Shown: in pieces, positions 47,490-59,855 of the stretch
How the letters are laid out: each line of letters starts with the position of its first letter
Numbering within the stretch: the first letter of the stretch is position 1
Source of the DNA: Harmothoe impar
Taxonomy: Eukaryota > Annelida > Polychaeta > Phyllodocida > Polynoidae
NCBI GenBank assembly: GCA_947462335.1
Contig: OX381705.1
Span: 2,418,001 to 2,482,000, forward strand
Length of the DNA stretch: 64,000 bases
Direction: 5' to 3'
Position numbers and translations under genes: made by a program
The notes under the pieces: generated by a model
What the model was told of the DNA's origin: nothing
Seen by the model: only the letters and a program-made list of their open reading frames with translations
Database searches by the model: none

Positions 47490-48689
47490 TATGTATATAT
47501 TCTATTAGCTCTTGTTAACCCTTCACGGCCCTAGTAATCAGATCTGCACCGACTGCTCACCTCACCACCCCACGACTACCAAGTATTCAGTCCAGACTCA
47601 GAAAAGGTTCAGCTGCTAAGGAGACATTGCAATTATGCTCCTTGCCATACACTCTTCGTTCCAGTTCACCAACATCATGGGTGTGGATTGGCTAGAAACA
47701 GGGGATAGAGTGGCGAACATAACTGTGAATGAAAAGTAGAGACTTAGGGATTAGCAAGTGGAAAAAGCAGCAGGGAGAAGTAAAGGAGATATTGGAGGGC
47801 ATGCAGACAGGTAGACAGGCAGGGTGAGAGGTTCGGAGACAGACATGCTTAATGTTACCATGTAAGTAGATGGCACCCTAAAACACCACGCTAACGACAC
47901 CATGGCAACTGATAGATAGCTGTACAACACTTATAGAAAAGTTGGCCTTTGTTAAACCAGTCACAGCTTTGTCAGGAAGTTTGCTTGGGAAGCTGCAAGT
48001 TTGGTCAGGGACGGAGGGTCAGGTAGTTAACACCAAAAAGGTGCTTTTATGTCTCATTACTGAGTAATAACAGGTGCATCACGCCAACCAAATGAGGTTA
48101 TTGCAATAACAAGAGTTGGCGTCACACTTCACAAATGTCGGTTCCAGGTAGTTGCCAGAGCTGTGTTAGTGGATCATGCTGAAGTTACATGCTCCTCAAT
48201 GGTCAATACAAACCCTCCTAAATCTTTCTCTGGCTCTCTGTCTTTCTATCTGTCTCTATATTACTGACAAATGTGATTGACGATGGGCTGTAGCACTTTA
48301 GTCTAACAGAGGCAATCAGTACGTTAGTCTGACGTCCCGTCCCTGTATGTCCACGGGTCACGTCAGCTATTGCTGTCACGTCATCCCCATGGCGCATCTA
48401 TTCTTACACTGATAATAATGGACCTGGAAATGTTAGTCACTACGGACTACATTTCTATAGTCACATGAATGTAGCAAAAACGACTATACCAAGTTAGTCA
48501 CCTATGTCTATAGTAAGTTAGTCATATAGTCAACCTATAGTCAGCCATTAAATCAGCTGATTTGGGCTATATAGTCAAGTGACTATGAATTTAATGGTTT
48601 CATGGTCTAAAGTAGTCACTATGACTAATAGATATAGTCAATCGTGAGACATAAGGGAAACTTAAGTACTGAAGGCAGGTCAAGGTTCA

Positions 48690-49640
48690 GCAGGGTAGAC
48701 ATGGCTAGGATAAGGCAGGCCAGGGGACAGGCTAGGATAAGGCAGGCCAGGGGACAAGCTAGGATAAGGCAGGGCAGGGGACAGGCTAGGATGAAGCAGG
48801 GCAGAGACAGGCTAGGATAAGGTAGGGCAGGGGACAGGCTAGGATGAGGCAGGTCAGGGGACAGGCTAGGATAAGGCAGGACAGGGGATAGGCTAGGATA
48901 AAGTAAGTCTGGGACAGGCTAGGATGAGGCAGTGCAGGGGACAGGCTAGGATGAGGCAGGGCAGGGGACAAGCTAGGATAAGGCAGGGCAGGGGACAGCC
49001 TTATAGGATAGGGCAGGGCAGGGCAGGGCAAGGACAGGCTAGGATGAGGCAAGGCAGGGGATAGGCTAGGATAAGGCAGAGCAGGTGACAGGCTAGGATA
49101 AGGCAGGCCAGGAGACAAGCTAGGATAAGGCAAGGCAGGGGACAGGCTAGGAAAAGGCAGAGCAGATGACAGGCCAGGATAAGGCAGGGCAGGGGACAAG
49201 CTAGGATATGGCAGGGCAGGGGGCAGGCTAGGATAAAGCAGGGCAGGGACAAGCTAGGATAAGGCAGGGCAGGGGACAGGCTAGGATGAGGCAGGACAGG
49301 GGACAGGCTAATAGGATAGGGCAGGGCAGGGCAGGGACAGGCTAGGATGAGGTAGGGCAGGGGACAGGCTAGGATAAGGCAGGGCAGATGACAAGCTAGG
49401 ATAAGGCAGACCAGGGGACAGGCTAGGATAAGGCAAGGCAGGGGACAGGCTAGGATAAGGCAAGGCAGGGGACAGGCTAGGATAAGGCAGAGCAGGTGAC
49501 AGGCTAGGGTAAGGTAGGCCAGGGGACAGGCTAGGATAAGGCAGGGCAGATGACAGGCTAGGATAAGTCAGGCCAGGGGACAAGCTAGGATAAGGCAGGC
49601 CAGGGGACAAGCTAGAATAAGACAGGCCAGGGGACAGGCT
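48690..49640. repeat. 27-bp minisatellite, part 1
   Basis: Unit is roughly GGACAGGCTAGGATAAGGCA plus GGGCAGG, with many variants. 27 is a multiple of three and the minus strand has few stops, so long minus-strand frames read a nine-residue SPALPYPSL repeat. These are not genes. Confidence 0.95.
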
Positions 49641-50062
49641 CCTGTGTTGGCCTATCATGCTCTATCAGTCTAGACATGTATACACTGTATTTTTATGTTA
49701 TCAAAATTGGAACAGGCTAGGATAAGGCAGGGCAAGGGACAGGCTAGGATAAGGCAGAGCAGGTGACAGGCTAGGATAAGGTAGGCCAGAGCACAAGCTA
49801 GGATAAGGCAGGGCAGGTGACAGGCCAGGATAAAGCAGATCAGGGACAGGCTAGGATAAGGCAGGGCAGGGGACAGGCTAGGATAGGGCAGGAATAGGCT
49901 AGGATGAGGCAGGGCAGGGGACAGGCTAGGATAAGGCAGGGCAGATGACAGGCTAAGATAAGGCAGGCCAGGGGACAAGCTAGGATAAGGCAGGCCAGGG
50001 GACAAGCTAGGATAAGACAGGCCAGGGGACAAGCTAGGATAAGACAGGCCAGGGGACAGGCT
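49640..50062. repeat. 27-bp minisatellite, part 2, with duplicated end segment
   Basis: The segment CTCCTGTGTTGGCCTATCAT ... TTATCAAAATTGGAACA occurs at 49640-49713 and again at 50061-50138, so array plus flank was copied once as a block. Confidence 0.9.
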
Positions 50063-51318
50063 CCTGTGTTGGCCTATCATTCTCTGTCAGTCTAGACATG
50101 TATGTACACTGTATTTTTATGTTATCAAAATTGGAACAAATTACCATGAGAACTCTATCAAACATGAGAAGTCATGCACCCTATAACATCTTAAGTTGTC
50201 ATAGTCAACTGTAACATAACATATAACAAGCAGGGATATCATAGAACAGTGCTTTAGGAGAGGATGTGCCTACCTGAAGTCCATGGACCATTCAAATTTG
50301 AATCCTAACTGTTTCCTGTGCACACATTCCTGTGACATCATCAATTTGTGTGATCCACATATAGTCACTCCTGACTATCTTTATGACTAATATGTGACTA
50401 AGTTGTATAGTCCCCTGACTACGGGGGTCAAAATATGATGGTATAGTCAGTACTGACTATAGGTTTTATTATCAGTGTAGCCAATAGGAGGATCCAGCCT
50501 CTGCAGGTAGACTCGCGCATGCGGAAGGGGGATATTGATTGTCAGTTAGGGAAGGGCTAGCTTGCCTTGACTAGTGATAAGAATAAACATATATCAATAG
50601 ACCAGGATCTTAGAACAACTGCAGAGCTATATTGACTGCACTCCCAGTGGTTCTGCTCGTACACGACATAAGGCCAATTCTCACCAAATCAGTATGAGTT
50701 GATAGTCATTGACCAGGTGACTTCTTTGACCATCAAGCATCAGAATGGTTGAAATGGGGGCTATGTCGAAGGAAGTGCTGCAAAATGAGTGTTGATTTAT
50801 TAACTCTATATATTACTCATTTTATTTCAGTTTTGCTTTTATCACATAAGCTAAAACTTCATTTTGACACTTGCTGTTCAAAGACGTCACCCAATGGCGC
50901 CACTCAAAGTCTATCAACTTGTATTGAACTGGTAAGACCTGGCCATGATATATCCCTGGGAGCTCTAATAGCCACTGGAGCTCTGCTGTTAAAAGGAGAG
51001 ACTTCTCTTTAAACTCTGCAGGGGCAGTATGATGCTTCAATGTACCATGTTCAATACTGATGTGCGGCTATCTGGTGCCAGCAGAAGGCAGATCGGTTAA
51101 TACAGTGCAGGCCATTCACCACAGTCTGCAGCTACACAGGGTGCATATCAATATAAGTGGTCTCTGCACTGAGTGGGGGGTTGTGTGAGTAGGGTCATTG
51201 TTCTACGTATCTCACGGAAGTAAATGCTCAGGACATGAATCAATGATTAATCAATGTATGCAGTGAGTGTGCGCTATAAATGTGGAGAGATAAGCATGTA
51301 ACCCCACAAACATGTATA

Positions 51319-51485
51319 CCGTACCGTCGCAATAAAGCGCCTGGTCTTGAATAAGCGCGGGGGTAAAGGGGCTTCCAACTGCTTATTAAGCACTGAAATC
51401 GTGACCTTGAATAAGCGCCTGTCTTGTATAAGCGCCTGGGTAAGAGTCCCGTCAAATTGAAGAGCGCTTAATCACGACAATACGG
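51319..51485. mobile_element. 167-bp TA-flanked CCGTACCG MITE
   Basis: TA at 51317-51318 and 51486-51487. Ends CCGTACCGTCGC and GCGCTTAATCACGACAATACGG (imperfect inverted). GAATAAGCGCCTG words repeat inside. B2 has the empty site ATGTATACATC at 58244. Related to 47306-47489. Confidence 0.85.
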
Positions 51486-52514
51486 TACACTACATCTGGG
51501 TACATCTATATACAACATATTGATCATGAAAAATGGCTTTAATTACAACTACTTTTTTTTTGGGTTGCAAACGCTTCCTGACTACATATTGCACTTTGTA
51601 ATTTTTTTGCCTTTCCTTCTCTTCTTATGGACTTTCGTATGAGAGATGTTTCAATACTGAAAGGGATATTGTTTCTTTACATTCAAATTGTCCAAATTGA
51701 AGGTAAGATACAAAGGCAGCTGGATTCAAATGAACTTTCGTCATTTGTGTAAGGTTTCACCACACACAATTTCTTAAGTAAGATTCTACCAAATTCAAGT
51801 CAGATATATTTTTCCAGCATTTGAATTGGTGAATTGAAATCTAAAACAGTTTTGAGCCAAAGATGAGGTTGGAGGCAATCGATACATATGACGGGTAATG
51901 TGTGGAAATGGGCTTGGCCGAGTAGCGTAGACATACCAGGCTGCCCGTCCACCCAAGGGGCATTCTGTCATCACTGGAAATATTAGGGCAGTGTCTGCTG
52001 TATCGATTTAGGCTTTATGCCTAATGTATGTTTGTTTTGGGACAAGGTCCCAGGAGGTTTTTGTTAGGTCAGATTGACGGATGCTATGCTGTGAGGTATA
52101 GAGGTACATGAGGTATAGTGCCAATGGGTGTGTGAGGTTTAGACTGGAAAAATAGCGACATAATTAAAATAAAAATTAGCTTTTAACAGTCACAACTGAT
52201 TAATCAATGTTGATTGATATTTTGATATGGATTGATATGGATTGACTGGTTTCAAATTGACCATTCACAGTAGGCTGCAGCATATCTGGGCGCACTTCAC
52301 CATATCACCAACTACTTCATGGCTGTCCGCTGCTAGCCTTGTTTGGTTAGACCGCCATGTAATCTGTACCGTTGGTGAATGACTTTCTGTGTGATTTCCG
52401 TCTTTCTTTACCTTGTCTGTTCCCGTATGTTGGTTCACTGACACCCACTGCGTTTTAATCTCAGCTCAGACAGACTATGGCAAGCAGACCGGGTAAATCT
52501 GGCCACCCACTGTA

Positions 52515-52746
52515 CACTGACAATCTAAATGCCCATTAGTCCATAATGGCTACTCCAGGTTGGTCTTAGGGACATTGTTCAGGCATGACTGAGTGCTATT
52601 CAAGAATGACGAGTCAAAACAACATTTGACTAATGCCTTACTCAAAAGGACGTAGCCTAAAATGGAAAGAGCAGGGTCAGTCGGTCAGTACTGACAATGT
52701 TAACGAACCTAGATTGGTCGTATAGGGAGCCAAAAGAATATCAGTG
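52515..52746. mobile_element. 232-bp CACTG MITE (in B1)
   Basis: TA flanks; ends CACTGACAATC and GAATATCAGTG. GGTCAGTACTGAC inside. The same element sits at 59626-59855 in B2, so it predates the duplication. Confidence 0.7.
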
Positions 52747-52805
52747 TACACAGCCGAAATTGTCTAGTAAGACTACCATGTATTCTGTATGGGCTGTGAA
52801 TTGCC

Positions 52806-52941
52806 CCATAACCCCTCCTAGTATGGCTTTTGTGATTTTCTTGTGCTGCGCTTCACTTGCGCTGTGCGCGGGAATGAGCAGTGACTCCATGGTTGGCCAG
52901 GTTTGGGCCCCCTCCTCTGGAAAATCCTGGATTCGCCACTG
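52806..52941. mobile_element. GGATTCGCCACTG-ended MITE fragment
   Basis: AACCCCTCCTAGTATGGC ... GGAAAATCCTGGATTCGCCACTG resembles the right third of the element at 25983-26213. B2 lacks it. No left end was found. Confidence 0.5.
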
Positions 52942-53945
52942 TTAGTATAGCTTTAACACCAAGCCATTAGCATGAGCTGACACAGACCCCATACACCTAC
53001 AACAATGGGGATCCAACAGAACGGGTCAGCGTTTGAATTGCTGAGTCTTTACAATCTCTCTGACACCTTTTACTGGGGGTGTGGGATGTAATGCAAGACA
53101 AGCGGAACCTGTCTGTCTGCCTCAGACACCACAGTGTAGCTTTAACACCAACCCTGCACCCTGAGCTGACAGGGACATGGTAACATGACACCACACCAGG
53201 AGGCTGTCAGCAGGGTGTGTGGGCGTCTGTAAGTCAGCTCACAGTGTAACTGTCAGCTTGTTTGTGAGAAGAACCATTTGTTGTTGCTACATCTAAATTG
53301 AATTCAAGGAAACTTTTTTTAAATCTTTAGTGTATTCAGTTAGGATATCAAGATGCAATGTTGCTATCTACCAATCCAACCACATTAAGTTCTGTTTATT
53401 CTACACTTTTAGAAAGCTAATCAGGGGAGTAATACTTAAATCCCATTCATATTATTATTAACAACATAGATAGATACAAAATAGATACTTCCATGGGGAC
53501 ATGATTGATGCATTGATGAATACAGCTGGGGACAAACTTGGCATGAGAAGGAGTAGTTGGGGATAAAGTATCTTGGTTGCCTGCCCTGCTTGACACCACT
53601 TAAGGAAGGTGATGGAAAGAGGTCGGTTTTCCCTTTTGTTGTTGCTCATGTGCATTGAGTCAAGTGTCTGTTCTAATAGAAAGCCCCAGACCATGCAGTC
53701 CATCCTCCTTCTACCGGCAAGACACTACGCTTGCTAGTTGTGTGTCTATTCTACTAGAACACCCCGGCTGCACCTTCTGCATAGTGCCGCTGATGAGCCA
53801 TAGTGCTCAGTGTAGCAAGAAAACAAACAAATCATGGACAGCTCTAGGGGGAAATGAGGGACTTCTGGGGTCAGACACTTCCACTAAAAACACACCATTA
53901 CACTCTCAGCATCCAGCAAGCAGCCAACCAAAGCACACAGGTTCA

Positions 53946-54592
53946 CGGGAAGCTGGACCAATAGAAACGCCTCTTTCTGCCACCTCATGGTTACAGACGG
54001 AGGCTGTAATTGGCTGCTGCAGCTGGACCAATAGAAACACCTCTTTCTGCCACCTCATGGTTACAGACAGTGGCTCTTATTGGCTGCTGCAGCTGGACCA
54101 ATAGAAACACCTCTTTCTGCCACCTCATGGTTACAGACGGAGGCTCTTATTGGCTGCTGCAGCTGGACCAATAGAAATGCCTCTTTCTGCCGCCTCATGG
54201 TTACAGACGGAGGCTGTTATTGGCTGCTGCAGCTGGACCAATAGAAACGCCTCTTTCTGCCACCTCATGGTTACAGACAGTGGCTCTTATTGGCTGCTGC
54301 AGCTGGACCAATAGAAACACCTCTTTCTGCCACCTCATGGTTACAGACGGAGGCTCTTATTGGCTGCTGCAGCTGGACCAATAGAAATGCCTCTTTCTGC
54401 CGCCTCATGGTTACAGACAGAGGCTGTTATTGGCTGCTGCAGATGGACCAATAGAAACGTCTCTTTCTGCCACCTCATGGTTACAGACGGAGGCTGTTAT
54501 TGGCTGCTGCAGGTGGACCAATAGAAACACCTCTTTCTGCCACCTCATGGTTACAGACAGTGGCTCTTATTGGCTGCTGCAGCCCCAAGTGG
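53946..54592. promoter_or_regulatory. Nine-copy 70-bp double-CCAAT array
   Basis: GGACCAATAG every 70 bases from 53955 to 54515. Variants alternate in a three-unit order: AAACAC with CAGTGGCTCTT, AAACAC with CGGAGGCTCTT, AAATGC with CCGCCTC. Units 2-4 resemble units 5-7, a 210-bp higher-order repeat. Followed by CAGCCCCAAGTGGTGCTC. Confidence 0.95.
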
Positions 54593-54949
54593 TGCTCGGC
54601 GGCCATTGCTGCTGAAGCCTTCTGCAGCCAATGGTTGTCTATTCTTTCCAGACAGATCTGCTTTTACAGGTCTTATTATTCTTTCCTATGCACTAACAGT
54701 ACTAGGTGATCTATTTATGTAATAGAATGAAAAGCTTTTGTAGTTTATTCTTTTTTTGCTTCAAGTGAATCTACATGGGATCTTTTATTGCAACACTTAG
54801 TGAAGTTGCAACAATAATTTTGGTACGTTTTCCACTGAGCTAAATGTATATCATATCAACTAGAGACTAAAAATAGAACTACGGTACAAATGAAGTCACA
54901 ATTACTTAAAACAGTTTCATCACCCTACAGGTCTGACACATAAACCGGC

Positions 54950-55155
54950 CCCATCAGCTTTACCTGTTACAACAGGTCCCCACCATAATGACTGAAGGTA
55001 ATAAGCCTGGAGCTTTATGACATTGCCAATCTTAAAGAGAGTTAAAACCTAATTATATTGACACGAAATGTCTCCAGGGTCCATAAAGAAAGAAATGCTA
55101 TCAAAAGAGATACTTTCCTTATAAAGGTACTGCCCTTAGATTGATGATGATAAAA
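54950..55155. pseudogene. Module M, copy 8
   Basis: Near-identical to the B1 copy, with a broken minus-strand frame. Confidence 0.5.
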
Positions 55156-55424
55156 AAAATTGCAGATTCCTTAGCAGATGGGACAATGAATGCTTCTCAA
55201 CATAGAGAGTCACCTTACAATAAAAAGAGCCTTGCAAAATATAAACTTTGTTGGTACATGTTACACTTTGGTTCATCATGATTTTTACTTTACTCCTACA
55301 GTAACAGGTTTGGTCAGTTTAATATTATACAGTGACAACTATCTGTTTACTCTATTTATTGAACCTTTATTTTTGATAGGATGTTATCGATTCATCAAGT
55401 AGCTTATTATAGATTTGACCGTCT

Positions 55425-55585
55425 TTGTAAAGCAAAGTCTGTCAGGTGTAATTTGGCACTAATATATACTATTACACACACTGGTCAATCACAGCCAGAA
55501 CTGCCCAGATTTGGGATACCTTGTACAAAGCAGTCCTAGCCTGCATCCAAGGGTACAGGCCAAGTTGGCACTGACCCCTACCACA
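55425..55585. repeat. Y-head module in B2
   Basis: GTAATTTGGCACTAATATAT and AAGTTGGCACTGACCCCTAC. Confidence 0.7.
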
Positions 55586-57612
55586 CCCTGGTACGGGGAG
55601 CTGAGGGAGTTGTCTTGGGATGCTTCTTGTGGTGAGGTGGTTTGTTAGCCCTGGGGGACCTGGCTAGTGCCTAAACTGTCTGACTCTGCCAGCACCCCAT
55701 CTTAGACAAGCTTTATGCTTGGAGGTGGGCAGTCTGAGGGTATAGGTGTTTAGAAATTAGTGGCCAAATATGCACTATGGTGGTTCCAGTGGGGCCCTGG
55801 AAAGTATGAACATGACATAATCTTCACAATCATGCTTAGTAAGTTTGAATGATACTTTTCTAACATCAACTATTGGAGAGGATATTTTCATTGCACAAAA
55901 GTCAGAGCGAACTAACCAGGGCAAGTATTCTTAAGTTGCAAGTAAATCTGAGGGAATTTGACTGTCGGTATGCCCAAGGCTTTGTTAAGCAACTGAAGTG
56001 GTTGGTTCTTTACCTAATTAAAGTATAACTAACACATATAATCAATGTGGTAGTACAAGGTCTCCTGGTGGATTACATCCCAATGTGATATGAATATACC
56101 ACAACTCTATCAGTGAAATAGTCTCTTATAAATTATTCTACAATTTCTTGGTGTCAAGAAAACAGTAAACTATTGCATGATACAAGGGTAAGATCAGGAT
56201 CATGTTTGCATTATGTAAATATTCTATTACCTCTTGTTAACCCTTCACGACCCTGTAATCAGATCTGCACCGACTGCTCACCTCACCACCCCACGACTAA
56301 CAAATATTCAGCCCAGACTCAGAAAAGGTTCAGCTGCTAAGGAGACAATGCCATTATGCTCCTTGCCATACACTCTTCCTTCCAGTTCACCAACATCATG
56401 GGTGTGGATTGGCTAGAAACATGGGCATAGAGTGGCAAACATAAATGTGAATGAAAAGGAGAGACGTAGGGATTAGCGAGTGGAAAAAGCAGCAGGGAAA
56501 AAGAAAGGAGATATTGGGGGGCATGCAGACAGGTAGACTGACAGGGTGAGAGGTGAGGAGACAGACATGCGTCATGTTACTATGTAAATAGGTGGCACCC
56601 TAAATTACTACTTAAACGACACCATGGCAGTACACCCAACTGATGGATAGCTTTACCAACACATTGTGATCTGTACAACACTTATAGAAAAGTTGGCCTT
56701 TGTTACACAGATCACAGCTTTGTCAGGAAGTTTGTTTGGGAAGCTGCAAGTTTGGTCAGAGGGTCAGTTAACACCAAAAAGGTGCTTTTATGTCTCATTA
56801 CTGAGTAATGAAAGGTGCATCACGCCAACCCAATGGGGTTAATGCAATAACAAAGGGTGACATCACACTTCACAAATGTCGGTTTCAGGTAGTTGCCAGA
56901 GCTGTGTTAGTGGATCATGCTCAAGTTACATGCTCCTCAATGGTCAATACAAACCCTCCTAAATCTTTCTCTGGCTCTCTGTCTTTCTATCTGTTTCTAT
57001 ATATCTGACAAATGTGATTGACGATGGGCTGTAGCACTTTATCCTAACAGAGGCAATCACCATGTTGGTCTGACGTCCCGTCCCTGTACGTCCACGGGTC
57101 ACGTCAGCTATTGTTGTCACGTCATCCCACGGCGCATCTATTCTTAGCCAATAGAAAGATTTAGCCTCTGCACGTTGACTCACGCATGTGAGAGGGGGAC
57201 AGTTAGGGAAGGGCTAGCTTGCCTTGAATAGTGATAAGAATAAACAGACCAGGATCTTAGAACAACTGCAGAGCTAAATTGACTGCACTCCCAGTGGTTC
57301 TGCTCGTACACGACATAAGGCCAATTCTCACCAAATCAATATGAGTTGATAGTCATTGACCAGGTGACTTCTTTGACCATCAAGCATCGGAATGGTTGAA
57401 ATGGGGGCTATGTCGAAGAAAGTGCTGCAAAATGAGTGTTGATATTTTAACTCTATATATTACTCATTTTATTTCAGTTTTGCTTTTATCATATAAGCTA
57501 AAATTTCATTTTGACACTTGCTGTTCAAAGACGTCACCCAGACATAGAGGTCACCTGGTCAAAGAGGGCGCCACTCAAAGTCTATCAACTTGTATTGATC
57601 TGGTAAGACCTT

Positions 57613-57871
57613 CACTGCAAAAGTAAACTTGTCACCAGACTCGTCAAAGTGACTGTCATAAAATAAACGAGTCAAAAGTTGTCTTACCTATCAGGTTACC
57701 ATCCCACAAAAAGAATCTGGAGCTGGCAAATGTCGGGTTTTGGGCTGGCACATACCAAGTGGGTCTTCTATCTCCAGCTAGAAGACCCGCTTCCTTGTCA
57801 CTTTGACAAGTTTTTGACTCGTTTATTTTATGACCGTCACTTTGAAGAGTCTGAAGTTTATTTTTTGAGTG
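57613..57871. mobile_element. 259-bp CACTG MITE with about 70-bp inverted repeats
   Basis: The left end CACTGCAAAAGTAAACTTG and right end (reverse) CACTCAAAAAATAAACTTC continue as inverted repeats for about 70 bases, including CATAAAATAAACGAGTCAAA on both sides. B1 has no insert (GTAAGACCTGGCCATG at 50932). Flanks are TT and TA. Overlapping open frames on both strands simply follow the inverted repeat. Confidence 0.85.
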
Positions 57872-58678
57872 TAGCCATGATATATCCCTGGGAGCTCTAG
57901 TAGCCACGGGAGCTCTGCTGTTAAAAGGAGAGACTTCTCTTTAAACTCTGCAGGGGCAGTATGATGCTTCAATGTACCATGTTCAGTACTGATGTGCGGC
58001 TATCTGGTGCCACCAGAAGGCAGATTGGTTAATACAGTGCAGGCCATTTACCACTGTGTGCAGCTGTACACGGTGCATATCAATATAAGTGGTCTCTGCA
58101 CTGAGTGGGGGGTTGTGTGAGTAGGGCCATTGTTATATGTATCTCACGGCAGTAAATGCTCAGGACATGAATCAATGATTACTCAATGTATGCAGTGAGT
58201 GTGCGCTATAAATGTGGAGAGATAAGCATGTAACCCCACAAACATGTATACATCAATTACATCTGTGTACAACTATATACAACATATTGATCATGAAAAA
58301 TGGCTTTAATTACAACTACTTTTTTTTTGGTTGCCAACTTTTCCTGACTACATATTGCACTTTGTATTTTTGTTGCCTTTCCTTCTCTTTTTATGGACTT
58401 TCGTATGAGAGATATTGCAATACTGAAAGGGATATTGTTTCTCTACATTCAAATTGTCCAAGTTGAAGGTAAGATACGAAGGCAGCTGGATTCAGATGAA
58501 CTTTCGTCATTTGTGTAAGGTTTCACCACACACAATTTCTTAAGTAAGATTCTACCAAATTCAAGTCAGATATATTTTTCTAGTGAATTGAAATCTAAAA
58601 CACTTTTGAGCCGAAGATGAGGTTGGAGGCAATCGATACATATGACGGGTAGTGTTTGGAAAGGGGCTAGGCAGAGTA

Positions 58679-59037
58679 CACTGATATTCCTAGGCTCCCT
58701 TTACGCCCAACCTCTCAGTCACTAGTGCCTAGCCTAGTTAGTCATTTTTTTGGCTCCCTATACAACCAACCTAGGTCAGTTATTATTGTCAGGTTGGTCA
58801 GTACTGACAAACCCACTTAGTCTTTTTATTTCCAGGGGGAGCCACTAAGTGCTCATGACAGGTGGCCCCAACTAGTGGTATACACATGAAAGACACCAAT
58901 GATGAACCTAGGTTAGCCACTACTGACTGACCCCTCGGTCATTTTTGAATATAACTTTGCCATTATGACTAACACTCACATGACCAACATAGGATAGTCT
59001 GTACTGACTGACCCTTTCAATCTATGGATTTTCAGTG
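58679..59037. mobile_element. 359-bp CACTG MITE
   Basis: TA at 58677-58678 and 59038-59039. Ends CACTGATATTCC and GGATTTTCAGTG. Internal GGTCAGTACTGAC and TTGGCTCCCTATACAACC shared with the 232-bp element. B1 has the empty site GAGTAGCGTAGAC near 51920. Confidence 0.9.
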
Positions 59038-59625
59038 TAGCGTAGACATACCCAGCTGCCCGTCCACCCAAGGGGCATTCTGTCATCACTGGAAATATTA
59101 GCGCAGTGTCTGTTGTATCGATTTAGGCTTTATGCCTAATGTATGTTTGTTTTGGGACATGGTCCCAGGAGGTTTTGTTAGGTCAGATTGACGGATGCTA
59201 TGCTGTGAGGTATAGAGGTACATGAGGTATAGTGCCGATGGGTGTGCGAGGTTTAGACTGGAAAAATAGCGACATAATTAAAATTAAAATAAGTTTTAGC
59301 CGTCACAACTGATTTAAATCAATGTTGATCAATATTTTGATATGGATTGACTGATTTCAAATTGACCATTCACAGTAGGCTGCAGCATATCTGGGCGCAC
59401 TTCACCATATCGCCAACTACTTAATGGCTGTCAGCGGCTAGCCTTGTTTGTGAGACCGTTGTGTAATCTGTACCGTTGGTGAATGACTTTCCCTGTGATT
59501 TGCGTCTTTCTTTACCTTGTCTGTTTCCGTATGTTGGTTCAGTGACACCCACTGCATTTTGATCTCAGCTCAGACAGACTATGGCAAGCAGACCGGGTAA
59601 ATCTGGCCACCCACTCAGTTCTGTA

Positions 59626-59855
59626 CACTGATAATCTAAATGCCCAGCCCTTAGTCCATAATGGCTACTCCCGGTTGGTCATAGGGACATTGGTCAGGCA
59701 TGACTGAGTGCTATTCAAGAATGACTGAGGCAAAACAATATTTGACTAATGCCTTACTCAAAAGAACGTAGCCTAAATTGAAAAGACCAGGGTCAGTTGG
59801 TCAGTACTGACAATGTTAACGAACCTAGATTGGTCGTATAGCCAGAATATTGGTG
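59626..59855. mobile_element. 230-bp CACTG MITE (in B2)
   Basis: Orthologous copy of 52515-52746, with the right end decayed to ATTGGTG. Confidence 0.65.

Larger units (their letters stand above)
48407..50477. mobile_element. 2071-bp CACTG transposon carrying a minisatellite
   Basis: TA at 48405-48406 and 50478-50479. Ends CACTGATAATAA are inverted. B2 has the empty site TTCTTAGCCAATAG at 57141. Both ends are packed with TAGTCA/TGACTA words, the kind of subterminal repeats known from CACTA (EnSpm) elements. No transposase frame was found. The middle is a 27-bp minisatellite. CACTG ends, subterminal repeats and a 2-bp duplication favour CACTA; Tc1-type is the alternative. Confidence 0.85.
45361..53945. 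repeat. Duplicated unit B1
   Basis: From AATTGTTGTCTATTCTTTCC (45679) to the next CCAAT array this unit aligns almost throughout with B2 (53946-61600). It holds the CCAAT pair, M, Y-head, long stretches with no frame shared by both copies, and insertions absent from B2: 47306-47489, 48407-50477, 51319-51485 and a segment ending at 52941. No frame longer than about 70 codons is kept in both units outside repeats. Confidence 0.9.

Noticed and set aside
48786..50080. Three minus-strand frames of 116-137 codons reading SPALPYPSL repeats
   Set aside because: They are the translation of a 27-bp minisatellite that lies inside a transposon and is absent from the paralogous unit.
53458..53703. Minus frame shared with 61108-61432
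   Set aside because: Both copies are open, but the sequences differ by only about 4%, too little to show constraint, and no acceptor or domain was seen.
57656..57907. Opposed frames of 73 and 83 codons
   Set aside because: They lie in the inverted repeat of a 259-bp MITE that is absent from B1.
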